From JAZKFR01 sp040386295 (GTDB lineage Bacteria > Pseudomonadota > Gammaproteobacteria > Burkholderiales > Rhodocyclaceae), in assembly GCA_040386295.1 (NCBI GenBank), contig JAZKFR010000161.1:1-15868 (forward strand): a stretch of 15,868 nucleotides of DNA, read 5' to 3'. Under the pieces are notes generated by a model, which saw only the letters and a list, made by a program, of their open reading frames with translations, did no database searches and was not told where the DNA came from. Position numbers and translations under genes: made by a program. Shown here one piece after another: positions 7,181 to 14,896 of the stretch; positions within the stretch are counted from its first letter, which is position 1; each line of letters begins with the position of its first letter.

Positions 7181-9379
7181 TCACACGCCAAACCAGTAGC
7201 GGCGGTGGGTTTTGCGATACGCCGTCAAATCAATTTTGTCCGCCAAAATAATGCGTACCGCACCGTCATCATCGCTGCGCCACAGACGAGCGCCGGCATA
7301 ACGTTCGACGATTTCAGGGCGCGGATGGTTAAAACGATTGCGGTAGCCGACCGGAAAGATCACCTCGCGCGCCGCGACGGCGGCGACAAAAGCCGGGGTC
7401 GACGAGGTGCGGCTCCCATGGTGCGGCGCCAACAAAATATCGCTTGCCAACAGCTCGGGCGATAGTTTCAGCAAGCTTCGTTCGTCGCGCGCTTCTATGT
7501 CGCCGCTGAGTAAAACGCTGGCGGCTTGACCGTTTATTTTCTCAACGCGCAACACACAACTCATGTTGTTGCTTTTGCGTACCTTGCCGCTGTAATGCTC
7601 AGGCAGCGGGTAGAGCACACTAAAGCGCACCGCGTCCCAAGTCCAAGATTGCCCGGCAGAACAGGTGTCGCCCGCCAGCTCGGGCAGCGAAGAAAGGGTA
7701 CGACGCACCGTCACTGCGTCTTGTACTGAACGAAGGCCTCCCGCGTGATCTTTATCGCGGTGCGAGAGCAGCAGCGTATCGAGATGCTCAACGCCGAGCG
7801 CACGCAAATACGGCACGACGATACGCTGACCGGCGTCGGATTCGGCGCTATAGAGCGGGCCGGTGTCGTACAACAAATTGTGTTTCTCGGTGCGCACCAG
7901 CACGGCCAAGCCTTGTCCAACGTCGATCACGTCTAGCCAGACCTCCCCCAACGCCGGACGCAGCGCGGGCGTTAGAAACGCGGGCAAAAACATGATCAAA
8001 CCCAGCCAACGCGCGGGAAAGCCGCGTGGCAAAAGTACACAAACGACGCCCACCCCAGCCAGTAAGCTCGCCCAGGCAGGGGGCGCTGCTTGTTGCCAAA
8101 TTGGCCAGCGCGCCAAGTATTCAAGCAGCCACATGAGCGCCGACATCAAGCCATGCGCCAAATAAAGCAAGGGCGGCCAATTGAGCAAAGCAAAGAACAA
8201 AGCGAGGGGCGTAATCAAAAAACTGACGACAGGAATAGCAATCGCGTTGGCCAGCGGCGAAACCAATGAAAACTGCTGAAACAAGAGCAACAGAATGGGC
8301 AAGCTACCGAGCGTCACCGCCCATTGTGTGGCGCTCCATTCGGCGAGCAGAGGGCGCCAGGCACTGCGATAACGCTGCCACAACGCGACGAGACGAGGGC
8401 GTAGAGCACGGCTGCTTGGATCAGTCAGGGCGTGCTGCGCATCAAGGGTGGAACGCCCTGCAGCGTCAGCTGGCGCAAGCGACGGCGTAGCACTGACCCC
8501 AGTGACCGCGCCGGACACGCTCAAGCCATGCTGATGCGCACTTTGCGCAGCACCGGACAAGCGCGCTGTGCCAACAAAAAACAGCAAGGCCACGGCACCG
8601 AAAGAAAGCCAAAATCCTGCCGCCAAGACTGCCCAGGGATCGAGCAAAAGCACAAGCAAGAGGGCAAATAACAGAATCCGACTAACGCCCCAGTTACGCC
8701 CAGAGCAAAGCGCCAACGCCACCACACTGAGCATGTACAAGGTGCGCTGCGTCGGCACAGCAAAACCGGCGAGCAAGGCATAAAACAACGCTGCCAGCCA
8801 ACCTGCGACAAGCGCTGCTTTCTGCGCCGGCACGGCCAAGCTCAAACGCTCGCTGCGACGCCACAGTTGGCGCACCAGCATGGCGAATAGCGCCGCCACC
8901 ATGGTCACGTGCAAACCAGAAATGCTGACTAAATGGGTGATCCCCGTGCGGTTAAAAACCTGCCATTGCGCGTTCGGAATGATGCGCTGCTCGCCTACCG
9001 TGAGCGCCAGCAAGACGCCAACGTAAGGCGCGTCGGGCAAGGTGCGCATAAAACGCTGGTAGAGCACATCGCGCAGGAATTCGACAAAGTAAGCAGGACG
9101 CCAGACAAATTCATCTAAACGCTGCGCCGTCGGCACGCCATCAACTTTATGCGCGTTATTGGCGCGCACATAGCCCGTGGCGCGGATGTTGCGTTCAAAC
9201 AGCCAAGCCTCGTAATCGAAGCCATAAGGGTTGGCGTTGCCATGTGGGCGTTTCAAACGCACGCTCAAACGCCAGCGCTCGCCAGGATGCACGCCGCGCG
9301 CAGGTGCGTTGTATTGCGCTGCAGGCGTTTCGTCCTCAGCGCGCAGCTGGTACCAAGACAGCATGATGCGTTCTGGCAC
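7181..9379 (-). CDS. comEC: ComEC/Rec2-family DNA uptake protein, C-terminal part after a frameshift
   Basis: This frame encodes most of ComEC, the inner-membrane channel thought to carry single-stranded DNA into the cytoplasm during natural transformation. Numbered from the GTG at 9379, residues 1-72 are the rest of the DUF4131 OB-like domain (motif NPYGFDYEAWLF, 50-61). Residues about 115-460 are the multi-helix Competence domain, with TGITHLVSISGLHVTM at 145-160. A metallo-beta-lactamase-like domain (about 480-732) follows, with HRDKDH (540-545), SGD (625-627) and HHGS (653-656). An unusual Ala/Ser-rich insertion lies between helices at about 273-335. The GTG at 9379 is a formal start only: the true N-terminus is in the overlapping frame at 9265-9873, joined by a one-base shift somewhere in about 9375-9418. 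The gene lies between yicC and the dehydrogenase on the same strand. The family is certain; whether the product is functional depends on whether the shift is real. Confidence 0.9.
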   Translation of the reverse strand: MPERIMLSWYQLRAEDETPAAQYNAPARGVHPGERWRLSVRLKRPHGNANPYGFDYEAWLFERNIRATGYVRANNAHKVDGVPTAQRLDEFVWRPAYFVEFLRDVLYQRFMRTLPDAPYVGVLLALTVGEQRIIPNAQWQVFNRTGITHLVSISGLHVTMVAALFAMLVRQLWRRSERLSLAVPAQKAALVAGWLAALFYALLAGFAVPTQRTLYMLSVVALALCSGRNWGVSRILLFALLLVLLLDPWAVLAAGFWLSFGAVALLFFVGTARLSGAAQSAHQHGLSVSGAVTGVSATPSLAPADAAGRSTLDAQHALTDPSSRALRPRLVALWQRYRSAWRPLLAEWSATQWAVTLGSLPILLLLFQQFSLVSPLANAIAIPVVSFLITPLALFFALLNWPPLLYLAHGLMSALMWLLEYLARWPIWQQAAPPAWASLLAGVGVVCVLLPRGFPARWLGLIMFLPAFLTPALRPALGEVWLDVIDVGQGLAVLVRTEKHNLLYDTGPLYSAESDAGQRIVVPYLRALGVEHLDTLLLSHRDKDHAGGLRSVQDAVTVRRTLSSLPELAGDTCSAGQSWTWDAVRFSVLYPLPEHYSGKVRKSNNMSCVLRVEKINGQAASVLLSGDIEARDERSLLKLSPELLASDILLAPHHGSRTSSTPAFVAAVAAREVIFPVGYRNRFNHPRPEIVERYAGARLWRSDDDGAVRIILADKIDLTAYRKTHRRYWFGV

Positions 9380-9873
9380 GACAAGCTTTGTGCACTTTGT
9401 GCAGACTCCACGACAAATTCAAAACGCTGACCGCGCTCAAAATTCTGCGGCAGAGTCGCCACCACGCCTTGCAAGACGATGTCGCGCCCCTCCCAAGCGA
9501 GGGGCAATTGCTGCGCCAAACGCAACTCAGCACGCCAAGTTGCCCAAGCAAAACCACAGCACGCAGCGAGTAGAAGGACAAAAATACGCAAAGGCCAACG
9601 CCAGCGTCGCAAGCACAACAGCCAGGCCAGCGCGCCGCCAAACAGCAAGGCCATCGACAGCCGTACGAACAAATCGACGCCGGGCAGCTGCGCTTGCCAT
9701 TGCAGGTAAATGATGCCCAAGGTGAAGGCAATAATCGCGCTACGCAAAGGCAAGCCGAGAGAAGAAGGCGCGTCAGAATTCAAGAAATTGCTCGTGAAAA
9801 CAAAAGCTGGAAAGGCTGAAAAAGACCGAGAAGAGCCAAACAAAGCGCGGCAAATTGCCGCGAATTTTGCCAA
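9265..9873 (-). CDS. comEC: ComEC N-terminal fragment (frameshifted, upstream frame)
   Basis: This frame carries the missing ComEC N-terminus: two or three hydrophobic helices (about residues 40-105, including LPLRSAIIAFTLGIIYLQW) and the beginning of the DUF4131 domain, which contains RDIVLQGVVATLPQNFERG. Sense is lost soon after FEFVVESAQSAQS, where the sequence turns Cys/Ser/Arg-rich, while the homologous continuation (VPERIMLSWYQ) appears in the other frame. Restoring one base (a -1 deletion as written) would join the two into a protein of roughly 800-900 aa, the expected ComEC size. The frame has no ATG before the first helices; it opens after the dehydrogenase stop (9925-9927) and the likely starts are TTG codons (9873, or one nearer the first helix). 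No clear Shine-Dalgarno was found. Confidence 0.8.
   Translation of the reverse strand: MAKFAAICRALFGSSRSFSAFPAFVFTSNFLNSDAPSSLGLPLRSAIIAFTLGIIYLQWQAQLPGVDLFVRLSMALLFGGALAWLLCLRRWRWPLRIFVLLLAACCGFAWATWRAELRLAQQLPLAWEGRDIVLQGVVATLPQNFERGQRFEFVVESAQSAQSLSCQNASCCLGTSCALRTKRLQRNTTHLRAACILASAGV
9386..9403. repeat. 9-bp tandem duplication at the comEC frameshift
   Basis: CTTTGTGCA occurs twice back to back (9386-9394 and 9395-9403). It sits inside the short interval where the comEC reading frame changes. Nine bases do not themselves shift the frame, but direct repeats favour polymerase slippage and assembly or consensus errors. Confidence 0.7.
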
Positions 9874-9924
9874 GCCCAGCTGAGTCGCCAGCGCAGCAAA
9901 CGCTGCGCAACACCCACAGCGGCC

Positions 9925-10800
9925 TCAATCGGGCGTTTGGTGGCGTTCAAGTAATTTGAGCACGGCAATCGAATCTTCTTCGCCCAAACCAGCGTCGAGC
10001 AACTCGCCAAACAACTGCGCCGCCACCTGCGACAAGGGCAAACTCACGCCCTGAGCCTGCCCGCTCTGCAACACAATGTTCATGTCTTTATCGTGCATCC
10101 AGGCTTTAAAGCCCGGCTTAAAATTGCGCTCAAGCATGCGCTGGCCATGGTTTTCTAAGACTTTTGAGTAAGCAAACCCCCCCAGCAACGCGGCTCGTAC
10201 CTTGGCCGGATCAACCCCGCTTTGCGCCGCAAAATTGAGCGCCTCGGCCACCATCAGCACGCTCACCCCGGTAATAATTTGGTTGGCCGCCTTAGCCACC
10301 TGCCCGGCACCAGAGGCGCCGATGTGCACAATGTTTTTACCCAACGCCGCAAACACGGGCTGCATTCGTTCAAAGCCGGCCACAGAGCCGCCGACCATGA
10401 TCGACAAACTCCCCGCAATCGCCCCCACCTCGCCGCCCGAAACCGGCGCGTCGAGAAAATCAATGCCGTGCTGCTGCAACTGGGCGGCAATATCACGCGC
10501 TGCGTCTGGCACGATAGTACTCATATCCACCGCCAGCAGACCCGGCTGCGCCCCTGCGGCAACGCCTTGTTCGCCCAGCATCACTTGCCTCACATCGGGC
10601 GCATCGGCCACCATGGAAATGAGCACATCAACTTTTGCCGCCAGCGCCGCCGGATGCGCCGCTGTTTGCGCCCCATGTTCTACCAAGGCCTGCATCGATT
10701 CGGCACGACGCGCCCAAACCGTCAGATCAAAACCCGCTTTGAGTAAGTTAAGCGCCATCGGACGCCCCATAATGCCAAGACCAACAAAGCCAATCTTCAT
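9925..10800 (-). CDS. NAD(P)-dependent 2-hydroxy-3-oxopropionate (tartronate semialdehyde) reductase-like dehydrogenase
   Basis: A beta-hydroxyacid dehydrogenase, 291 aa, of the GarR/GlxR type, which reduces tartronate semialdehyde to D-glycerate in glyoxylate or glucarate metabolism. The N-terminal Rossmann motif is GFVGLGIMG (4-12). The substrate motif DAPVSGG is at 117-123. The catalytic lysine is Lys170 in GAGQVAKAANQ (164-174), and the conserved HDKDMNI follows at 236-242. The ATG at 10800 is preceded by GAGG with 4 nt spacing; a longer in-frame extension to 10875 lacks family similarity and is rejected. The gene lies directly upstream of comEC on the same strand and is divergent from the spermidine-synthase-like gene (96-nt spacer). 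No gcl, hyi or glycerate kinase gene accompanies it, so the exact substrate is uncertain. Alternatives in the family are 3-hydroxyisobutyrate dehydrogenase and succinic semialdehyde reductase; overall similarity favours GarR/GlxR. Confidence 0.88.
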   Translation of the reverse strand: MKIGFVGLGIMGRPMALNLLKAGFDLTVWARRAESMQALVEHGAQTAAHPAALAAKVDVLISMVADAPDVRQVMLGEQGVAAGAQPGLLAVDMSTIVPDAARDIAAQLQQHGIDFLDAPVSGGEVGAIAGSLSIMVGGSVAGFERMQPVFAALGKNIVHIGASGAGQVAKAANQIITGVSVLMVAEALNFAAQSGVDPAKVRAALLGGFAYSKVLENHGQRMLERNFKPGFKAWMHDKDMNIVLQSGQAQGVSLPLSQVAAQLFGELLDAGLGEEDSIAVLKLLERHQTPD

Positions 10801-10896
10801 AGTGCCTCTAGCCTCCAAAAAACCTTCACGTAACGAACTAAGCGCAGCACAAGCAGCACAATCAGTAAGCAGCAATCAACTCAAATAAAGCCCCCG

Positions 10897-11739
10897 ATGA
10901 CGCCGCAAAACGACACCCAAGACGATAAGGACCTCCCCTTCTTGCACGCAGCAGAAGACGATAGCCAAATCTTATCGTTGCATTTTGACTTTCCGACCAT
11001 TCAAAGCAGCATGCACAAAAGCGACCCAGACAAACTGGTGCTCGACTATACGCGCACCATGATGGGCTTTTTGCTCTTCCAACCCAGACCCAAACGGATT
11101 TTGATGATTGGTCTGGGCGGCGGATCCTTGGCCAAATACTGTCGGCGCACCTTAAGCAATAGCGATTTCACCGCACTCGAAATCAACCCTGCCGTCATCG
11201 CTCTGCGCGAACAATTCGGCATTCCAGCCGACGGGCCACACTTTCGCGTTATCGAAGGCGATGGCGCCGCTTACCTAAGCCGCCAGGCAGAGCAAGGCGA
11301 AGCGCCGTTTGACGTGATTTTGGTTGATGGCTTCGACCGCAACGGACAACCCGCCGCCCTGTGTAGCGTCGCCTTCTACCAAAGCGCCTACGCACAACTC
11401 AATGCAGGAGGCGTGCTGGCGATCAACCTGTGCGCCAACGACCATGAAAACCGCTATCGGTGCAGCCGCTATCTGAGCCGAGTAGGCAAAGCCTTCGGCG
11501 AAAAAATACTCGTGGTGAACGCCGCCGACGGCAACAACAAAATCGTTTTTGCCGGCAAAGGCGGCAGCTTTATGCCGAGCTTAGACAAGCTGATGGAACG
11601 TCTGCCTGGGCTAGAGCTAGCGCACCCCTTGATCTTGCAAGAAACACTTCAGGAAATCCTCAGACAAGGCCAGCTCGACAACGCGCGCAAACCGACACAC
11701 GGCACGTTTAAACGCGCTCCGAAGCGGGCGCGACCTTGA
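10897..11739 (+). CDS. Spermidine synthase-like SAM-fold protein (spermine/spermidine synthase family)
   Basis: 280 aa, with the methyltransferase-like fold of polyamine synthases. The nucleotide-binding loop IGLGGGSLAKY (71-81) is clear, followed by an acidic ribose-binding residue in ALEINPAV (Glu95), EGDGAAYL (120-127) and VDGFDRNGQP (143-152) in the position of the catalytic aspartate motif. The N-terminal beta domain of true SpeE is short: only about 65 residues precede the glycine loop, with SSMHKSDPDKLVLDYT as the SpeE-like strand motif. It may therefore be one of the SpeE-like proteins of unknown substrate found in many proteobacteria instead of an aminopropyltransferase that uses putrescine. 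ATG 10897 has only a weak AAAG upstream. The Lys/Arg-rich C-terminus is encoded in the 32-bp overlap with the convergent ATPase gene. The family is fairly sure, the reaction is not. Confidence 0.82.
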   Translation: MTPQNDTQDDKDLPFLHAAEDDSQILSLHFDFPTIQSSMHKSDPDKLVLDYTRTMMGFLLFQPRPKRILMIGLGGGSLAKYCRRTLSNSDFTALEINPAVIALREQFGIPADGPHFRVIEGDGAAYLSRQAEQGEAPFDVILVDGFDRNGQPAALCSVAFYQSAYAQLNAGGVLAINLCANDHENRYRCSRYLSRVGKAFGEKILVVNAADGNNKIVFAGKGGSFMPSLDKLMERLPGLELAHPLILQETLQEILRQGQLDNARKPTHGTFKRAPKRARP

Positions 11740-13501
11740 CCACTTCTTCCAAGGTAGTCAGCCCGGCGGCAATTTTTTGCGCCCCAGAAATACGCAGCGG
11801 TTTCATCCCCTCGCGGAAAGCCAACTCACGAATCTCCGCGAGCGAACCCGTGCCGCCAATCAAGCGCCTCATCTCTGGTGATAACAACAAAATCTCGTAC
11901 AGACCAATACGCCCGAGATAACCGGTCATTCGACACTCAAGGCAACCCACCGGCCGCTGTAATTGCGCCGGGCGATTCGCCTTCCATGGCATCACCAAGC
12001 GATCCCAAATGTCGCCCGCCGCAGCGTCCAAAGGCGTCGCTTTTTTACAGTGCGGGCAAAGAATGCGCACCAGACGCTGCGCCATCACACCAAGCACCGT
12101 CGCGCTGAGCAAATAAGCCGGCACACCCAAATCAAGCAAGCGCGTCACCGCCGCCGCTGCATCGTTGGTATGCAAAGTAGAAAGCACCAAATGCCCGGTA
12201 AGCGCCGCCTGAATCGCCATTTCCGCCGTTTCCAAATCACGGATCTCGCCGACCATGATGATGTCTGGATCTTGCCGCATCAAAGCGCGTACGCCCTCGG
12301 CAAAACCTAAGTCAATCGCGCCGTGCACCTGCATTTGATTGAAGGCCGGTTCGACCATTTCAATCGGGTCTTCGATCGTGCACACATTGACTTCCGGCGT
12401 CGCCAAATGCTTCAGCGTCGAATACAAGGTCGTCGTTTTGCCTGATCCAGTCGGCCCGGTCACCAAAATAATCCCGTTCGGCTGCTGACTCATCGTCGTC
12501 CAGCGCGCCTGATCCTCACTCGAAAAACCCAGCTCAGAGAAATCACGCACCAACACCTCGGGATCAAAAATCCGCATCACCAGCTTCTCGCCGAAGGCCG
12601 TCGGCAGTGTTGATAAACGCAGCTCAATCTCCTGCCCGTCGCTCATCCGCGTTTTAATTCGTCCATCCTGCGGGCGGCGCTTCTCGACCACGTCCATACG
12701 CCCGAGAATTTTGACGCGACTCGTCATCGCGCTCATCACCGTCATCGGGATCTGATACACCTGGTGCAACACGCCGTCGATACGAAAGCGCACCAAACCA
12801 AGATCACGCCTGGGTTCGACATGAATATCGCTGGCGCGCTGCTCAAACGCGTATTGCCACAACCAGTCGACGATATTAACGATGTGCTGATCGTTCGCGT
12901 CGAACTGCCGATCGCTACGCCCAAGCTCCACCAGCTGCTCAAACGAAGAAAGATGGCCGCTATGCCCACCATGCTGCGCGGCTTTTTTGACCGAACGCGC
13001 CAAGTTATAAAACTCGACCAAATAGCGTGCAACATCAAGCGGATTAGCAATAACGCGCCGCACCTCTTTGCGCAGAATCGGCGCCAGCTCTTTCTCCCAC
13101 TCGCGCAAATACGGCTCAGTCGTTGCGACCACAACCTCATGGCTATGAACCTGCAACGGCAAAATGCCAAAACGCGTTGCGTAAGCGAGCGAAATAACCT
13201 CGGTCACAGCAGCAAAATCAATTTTCAAGGGATCGATATGAACGTATTCAAGCCCCACTTTGCGTGCCAGCCAAGCCGACAACTCCTCCAAAGACAAGAT
13301 TCGATGCGGCGCTGCGGGCGTTTTCCATTTCTGCTCAGCAATCACCGTCAGCGGATGCGCCGACTGCCGACTCAAACGATACGTCGCGCGCAACTGCTCC
13401 GCCTCTAGTGGGGGAACCAAGCCGTCTGCGAGCAATAGATCGAGCACCTCAGTCAGAGTCAAACGGTGTTCATGCACCACCAACGCCTGCTGCTCAGCCA
13501 T
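11708..13501 (-). CDS. GspE/PulE/PilB-family secretion ATPase
   Basis: A hexameric cytoplasmic AAA-type ATPase of the kind that powers type II secretion or type IV pilus extension, 597 aa. The N-terminal MshEN/T2SSE-N region (about 15-165) is followed by the core: SDIHVEP (224-230), Walker A GPTGSGKT (349-356), Asp box TIEDP (375-379), Walker B IIMVGEIRD (414-422) and His box TGHLVLSTLHTND (435-447). Two CxxC pairs, CPHC (482-485) and CLEC (520-523), form the zinc-binding C-terminal element typical of GspE and PilB. The ATG at 13501 has GGAG 7 nt upstream; the longer frame beginning with TTG at 13549 is rejected. A plausible sigma70 promoter lies just upstream. No other secretion or pilus gene is in the window, so which machine it serves is unknown. 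Its 3' end overlaps the convergent spermidine-synthase-like gene by 32 bp. Confidence 0.93.
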   Translation of the reverse strand: MAEQQALVVHEHRLTLTEVLDLLLADGLVPPLEAEQLRATYRLSRQSAHPLTVIAEQKWKTPAAPHRILSLEELSAWLARKVGLEYVHIDPLKIDFAAVTEVISLAYATRFGILPLQVHSHEVVVATTEPYLREWEKELAPILRKEVRRVIANPLDVARYLVEFYNLARSVKKAAQHGGHSGHLSSFEQLVELGRSDRQFDANDQHIVNIVDWLWQYAFEQRASDIHVEPRRDLGLVRFRIDGVLHQVYQIPMTVMSAMTSRVKILGRMDVVEKRRPQDGRIKTRMSDGQEIELRLSTLPTAFGEKLVMRIFDPEVLVRDFSELGFSSEDQARWTTMSQQPNGIILVTGPTGSGKTTTLYSTLKHLATPEVNVCTIEDPIEMVEPAFNQMQVHGAIDLGFAEGVRALMRQDPDIIMVGEIRDLETAEMAIQAALTGHLVLSTLHTNDAAAAVTRLLDLGVPAYLLSATVLGVMAQRLVRILCPHCKKATPLDAAAGDIWDRLVMPWKANRPAQLQRPVGCLECRMTGYLGRIGLYEILLLSPEMRRLIGGTGSLAEIRELAFREGMKPLRISGAQKIAAGLTTLEEVVKVAPASERV

Positions 13502-13529
13502 TCCGCCACTCCTATCAAATAAGCAACTG

Positions 13530-13559
13530 ACTATAACCGACAAGCTCAAAACGGCTCAA
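13530..13559 (-). promoter_or_regulatory. Candidate sigma70 promoter for the GspE-type ATPase
   Basis: On the minus strand, TTGAGC (13554-13559, 4 of 6 to TTGACA) is followed after 18 nt by TATAGT (13530-13535, 5 of 6 to TATAAT). Transcription would start near 13522 and leave a leader of about 20 nt carrying the GGAG ribosome binding site. This is consensus matching by eye only. Confidence 0.45.
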
Positions 13560-14114
13560 TTAAGGCCTCAAGAACTATGACACTTGCTACTGCAAAGCAT
13601 GGTAAAACTGCACCGCAGAAAACCAGCGTGCTGGAAGTTCAAGCAAACCCCTCTGAAAACACATACGCAGCAAAATAAAACATCTTTTCTGTTAAGCTAG
13701 GCTCGGCAGAAAACGCAAAAAGACAAGGCCGCAGCAAGTGCACGCAAAGACAAAAGCAAACGATCGAAATTTGCCGCGCACTCAGCAAAATCCCGCTTTA
13801 TTCCAAAGGCAAAAAAAATGTGCGTAGCCTATACGCAAGGCGCAATATGCCGACGCAAGAATCGACCCAACTCACCCCCCAATGCGACAGTAAGACAAGC
13901 CTGATGGCAAAAAATAGACCACAAAAATTGGACGCATCGAGCCAAAATGTAAAAATCTTTTGCTTTTACCAGGCAAACTGCACCATGCCAAACCGACGAC
14001 AAGCCATTGTTTAACTAGATACTTTAAAAAAAATCACAGCAAGTACGAGTAAAAACTTAACTTTAAAATATCTTTGTCACGTCACAACAGGCTCAGTCGC
14101 CGTAAGTTAATGGA
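13560..14114. other. Long AT-richer intergenic region
   Basis: The full spacer between the divergent ATPase and HTH genes is 613 nt, long for this compact window. It is visibly richer in A/T than the flanking genes, with A-tracts near 13808-13816 and 14025-14033. Short plus-strand frames occur (13818, 29 codons, with AAGG 9 nt upstream; 13820-14014, 64 codons), but neither has recognisable protein character. It should hold the promoter of the HTH gene and perhaps operators or a small RNA. No tRNA cloverleaf, terminator hairpin with T-tract or repeat was found. Confidence 0.4.
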
Positions 14115-14537
14115 ATGGAGACTGAAAAAACGAAATTCGCGCAACGCTTGCGCGAGGCAATGGAAGCGCTGGGCTACGAAGCAAAGCCATCTGTTCTGGA
14201 ACGCGAGTTCAACCTACGCAGTTGGGGCAAGCCAATGACCCTGCACGGTGTACGCCGATGGCTGCGCGGCGAGACTTTACCAACGCAAGGAAAGTTAATG
14301 GTTCTTGCGGAATGGTTACGTGTTCCGCCGCAACAGTTACGCTTTGGCCTTGAGGTAGAGCAGCGTATCAGACAAGACAGAGCGCGCTGGGACGAAGGCG
14401 TGGGCTACCAGGAGCGAGAAGCATTTGAAGCCTTCTTAAGCCTGCCCATCCAGCAAAGAAAGCTGCTACGCGAGGTGATCTTAACTTTCGCCAAAGTGCA
14501 CCAGGCAGTCAGCGGCGATAAAGAAGAAGACGTTTAG
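14115..14537 (+). CDS. Small helix-turn-helix DNA-binding protein, putative transcriptional regulator
   Basis: 140 aa. The first ~78 residues look like an XRE/Cro-like or phage-repressor-like HTH. FAQRLREAMEALGY (8-21) is the usual first helix. A segment containing SVLEREFNLR (26-35) and a helix with TLHGVRRWLRGETLPTQGKL (42-61) follow, the latter matching the HTH pattern in which the recognition helix picks a DNA site; VLAEWLRVPPQQLRFG (63-78) is the typical closing part. The C-terminal half (about 80-140) is charged and helical with no recognised domain. I recall similar short HTH proteins conserved in Burkholderiales without an assigned role. The ATG at 14115 is preceded by TTAATGGA, which is not a well-spaced ribosome binding site; no better start in frame is apparent. 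It is transcribed toward the GAF gene 359 nt away, but cotranscription is not evident. The target is unknown. Confidence 0.75.
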   Translation: METEKTKFAQRLREAMEALGYEAKPSVLEREFNLRSWGKPMTLHGVRRWLRGETLPTQGKLMVLAEWLRVPPQQLRFGLEVEQRIRQDRARWDEGVGYQEREAFEAFLSLPIQQRKLLREVILTFAKVHQAVSGDKEEDV

Positions 14538-14896
14538 CCTAAGCCCAATCAGCTAACGGCAAGGCGCAGACACGACGCACAAATTTGGCTCAAGATCGTC
14601 GCGTAAACAGGGCGATGCCCGGCTGCGCCGCAGTCACTGCTGACACACAGCAAAGCACCGCGCATCACGCATCATTCATCAGATCCAGCACGACCCAAGC
14701 AGGCACGCCACGTCCAAACCCCGTCCAATCGCAAGCTCAAATACACAGCAGCCCAAAGCAGCGAAAACAAAGCAGCAAGGCGCTGCCGAAACGACTCAGC
14801 CGGGCAAAAAGTCTCAACAGAGATACCACTAGAATCACTACACAAAAGCAAGCTCTGCTACAGTGAAAGGTGGTGACGACCTTCGGAGATTTCAGC
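14538..14896. other. Intergenic region upstream of the GAF gene
   Basis: 359 nt with no gene I can support. A 93-codon plus-strand frame (14585-14866) is rich in Ser, Gln, Thr and Lys and shows no domain. Near the right end TACAGT (14859-14864) could be a -10 box for the GAF gene, without a good -35. A GGAG (14885-14888) 8 nt before the ATG at 14897 is its ribosome binding site. No terminator hairpin with T-tract was seen after the HTH gene. Confidence 0.4.

Noticed and set aside
9386..9403. Programmed -1 frameshift joining the two comEC frames
   Set aside because: No XXXYYYZ slippery heptamer or evident downstream stem was found, and programmed shifts are not known for comEC; an indel is simpler.
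10202..10888. 228-codon plus-strand frame opposite the dehydrogenase
   Set aside because: It is an exact antisense shadow of a well-conserved gene, with Ala/Thr/Ser/Pro-rich composition and no motif.
13818..14014. Short plus-strand frames (29 codons from ATG 13818; 64 codons at 13820-14014)
   Set aside because: The AAGG before 13818 is only a weak hint; composition is non-protein-like and no family is recognised.
14585..14866. 93-codon plus-strand frame upstream of the GAF gene
   Set aside because: It is a Ser/Gln/Lys-rich, low-complexity translation of A/C-rich spacer, with no ribosome binding site and no domain.
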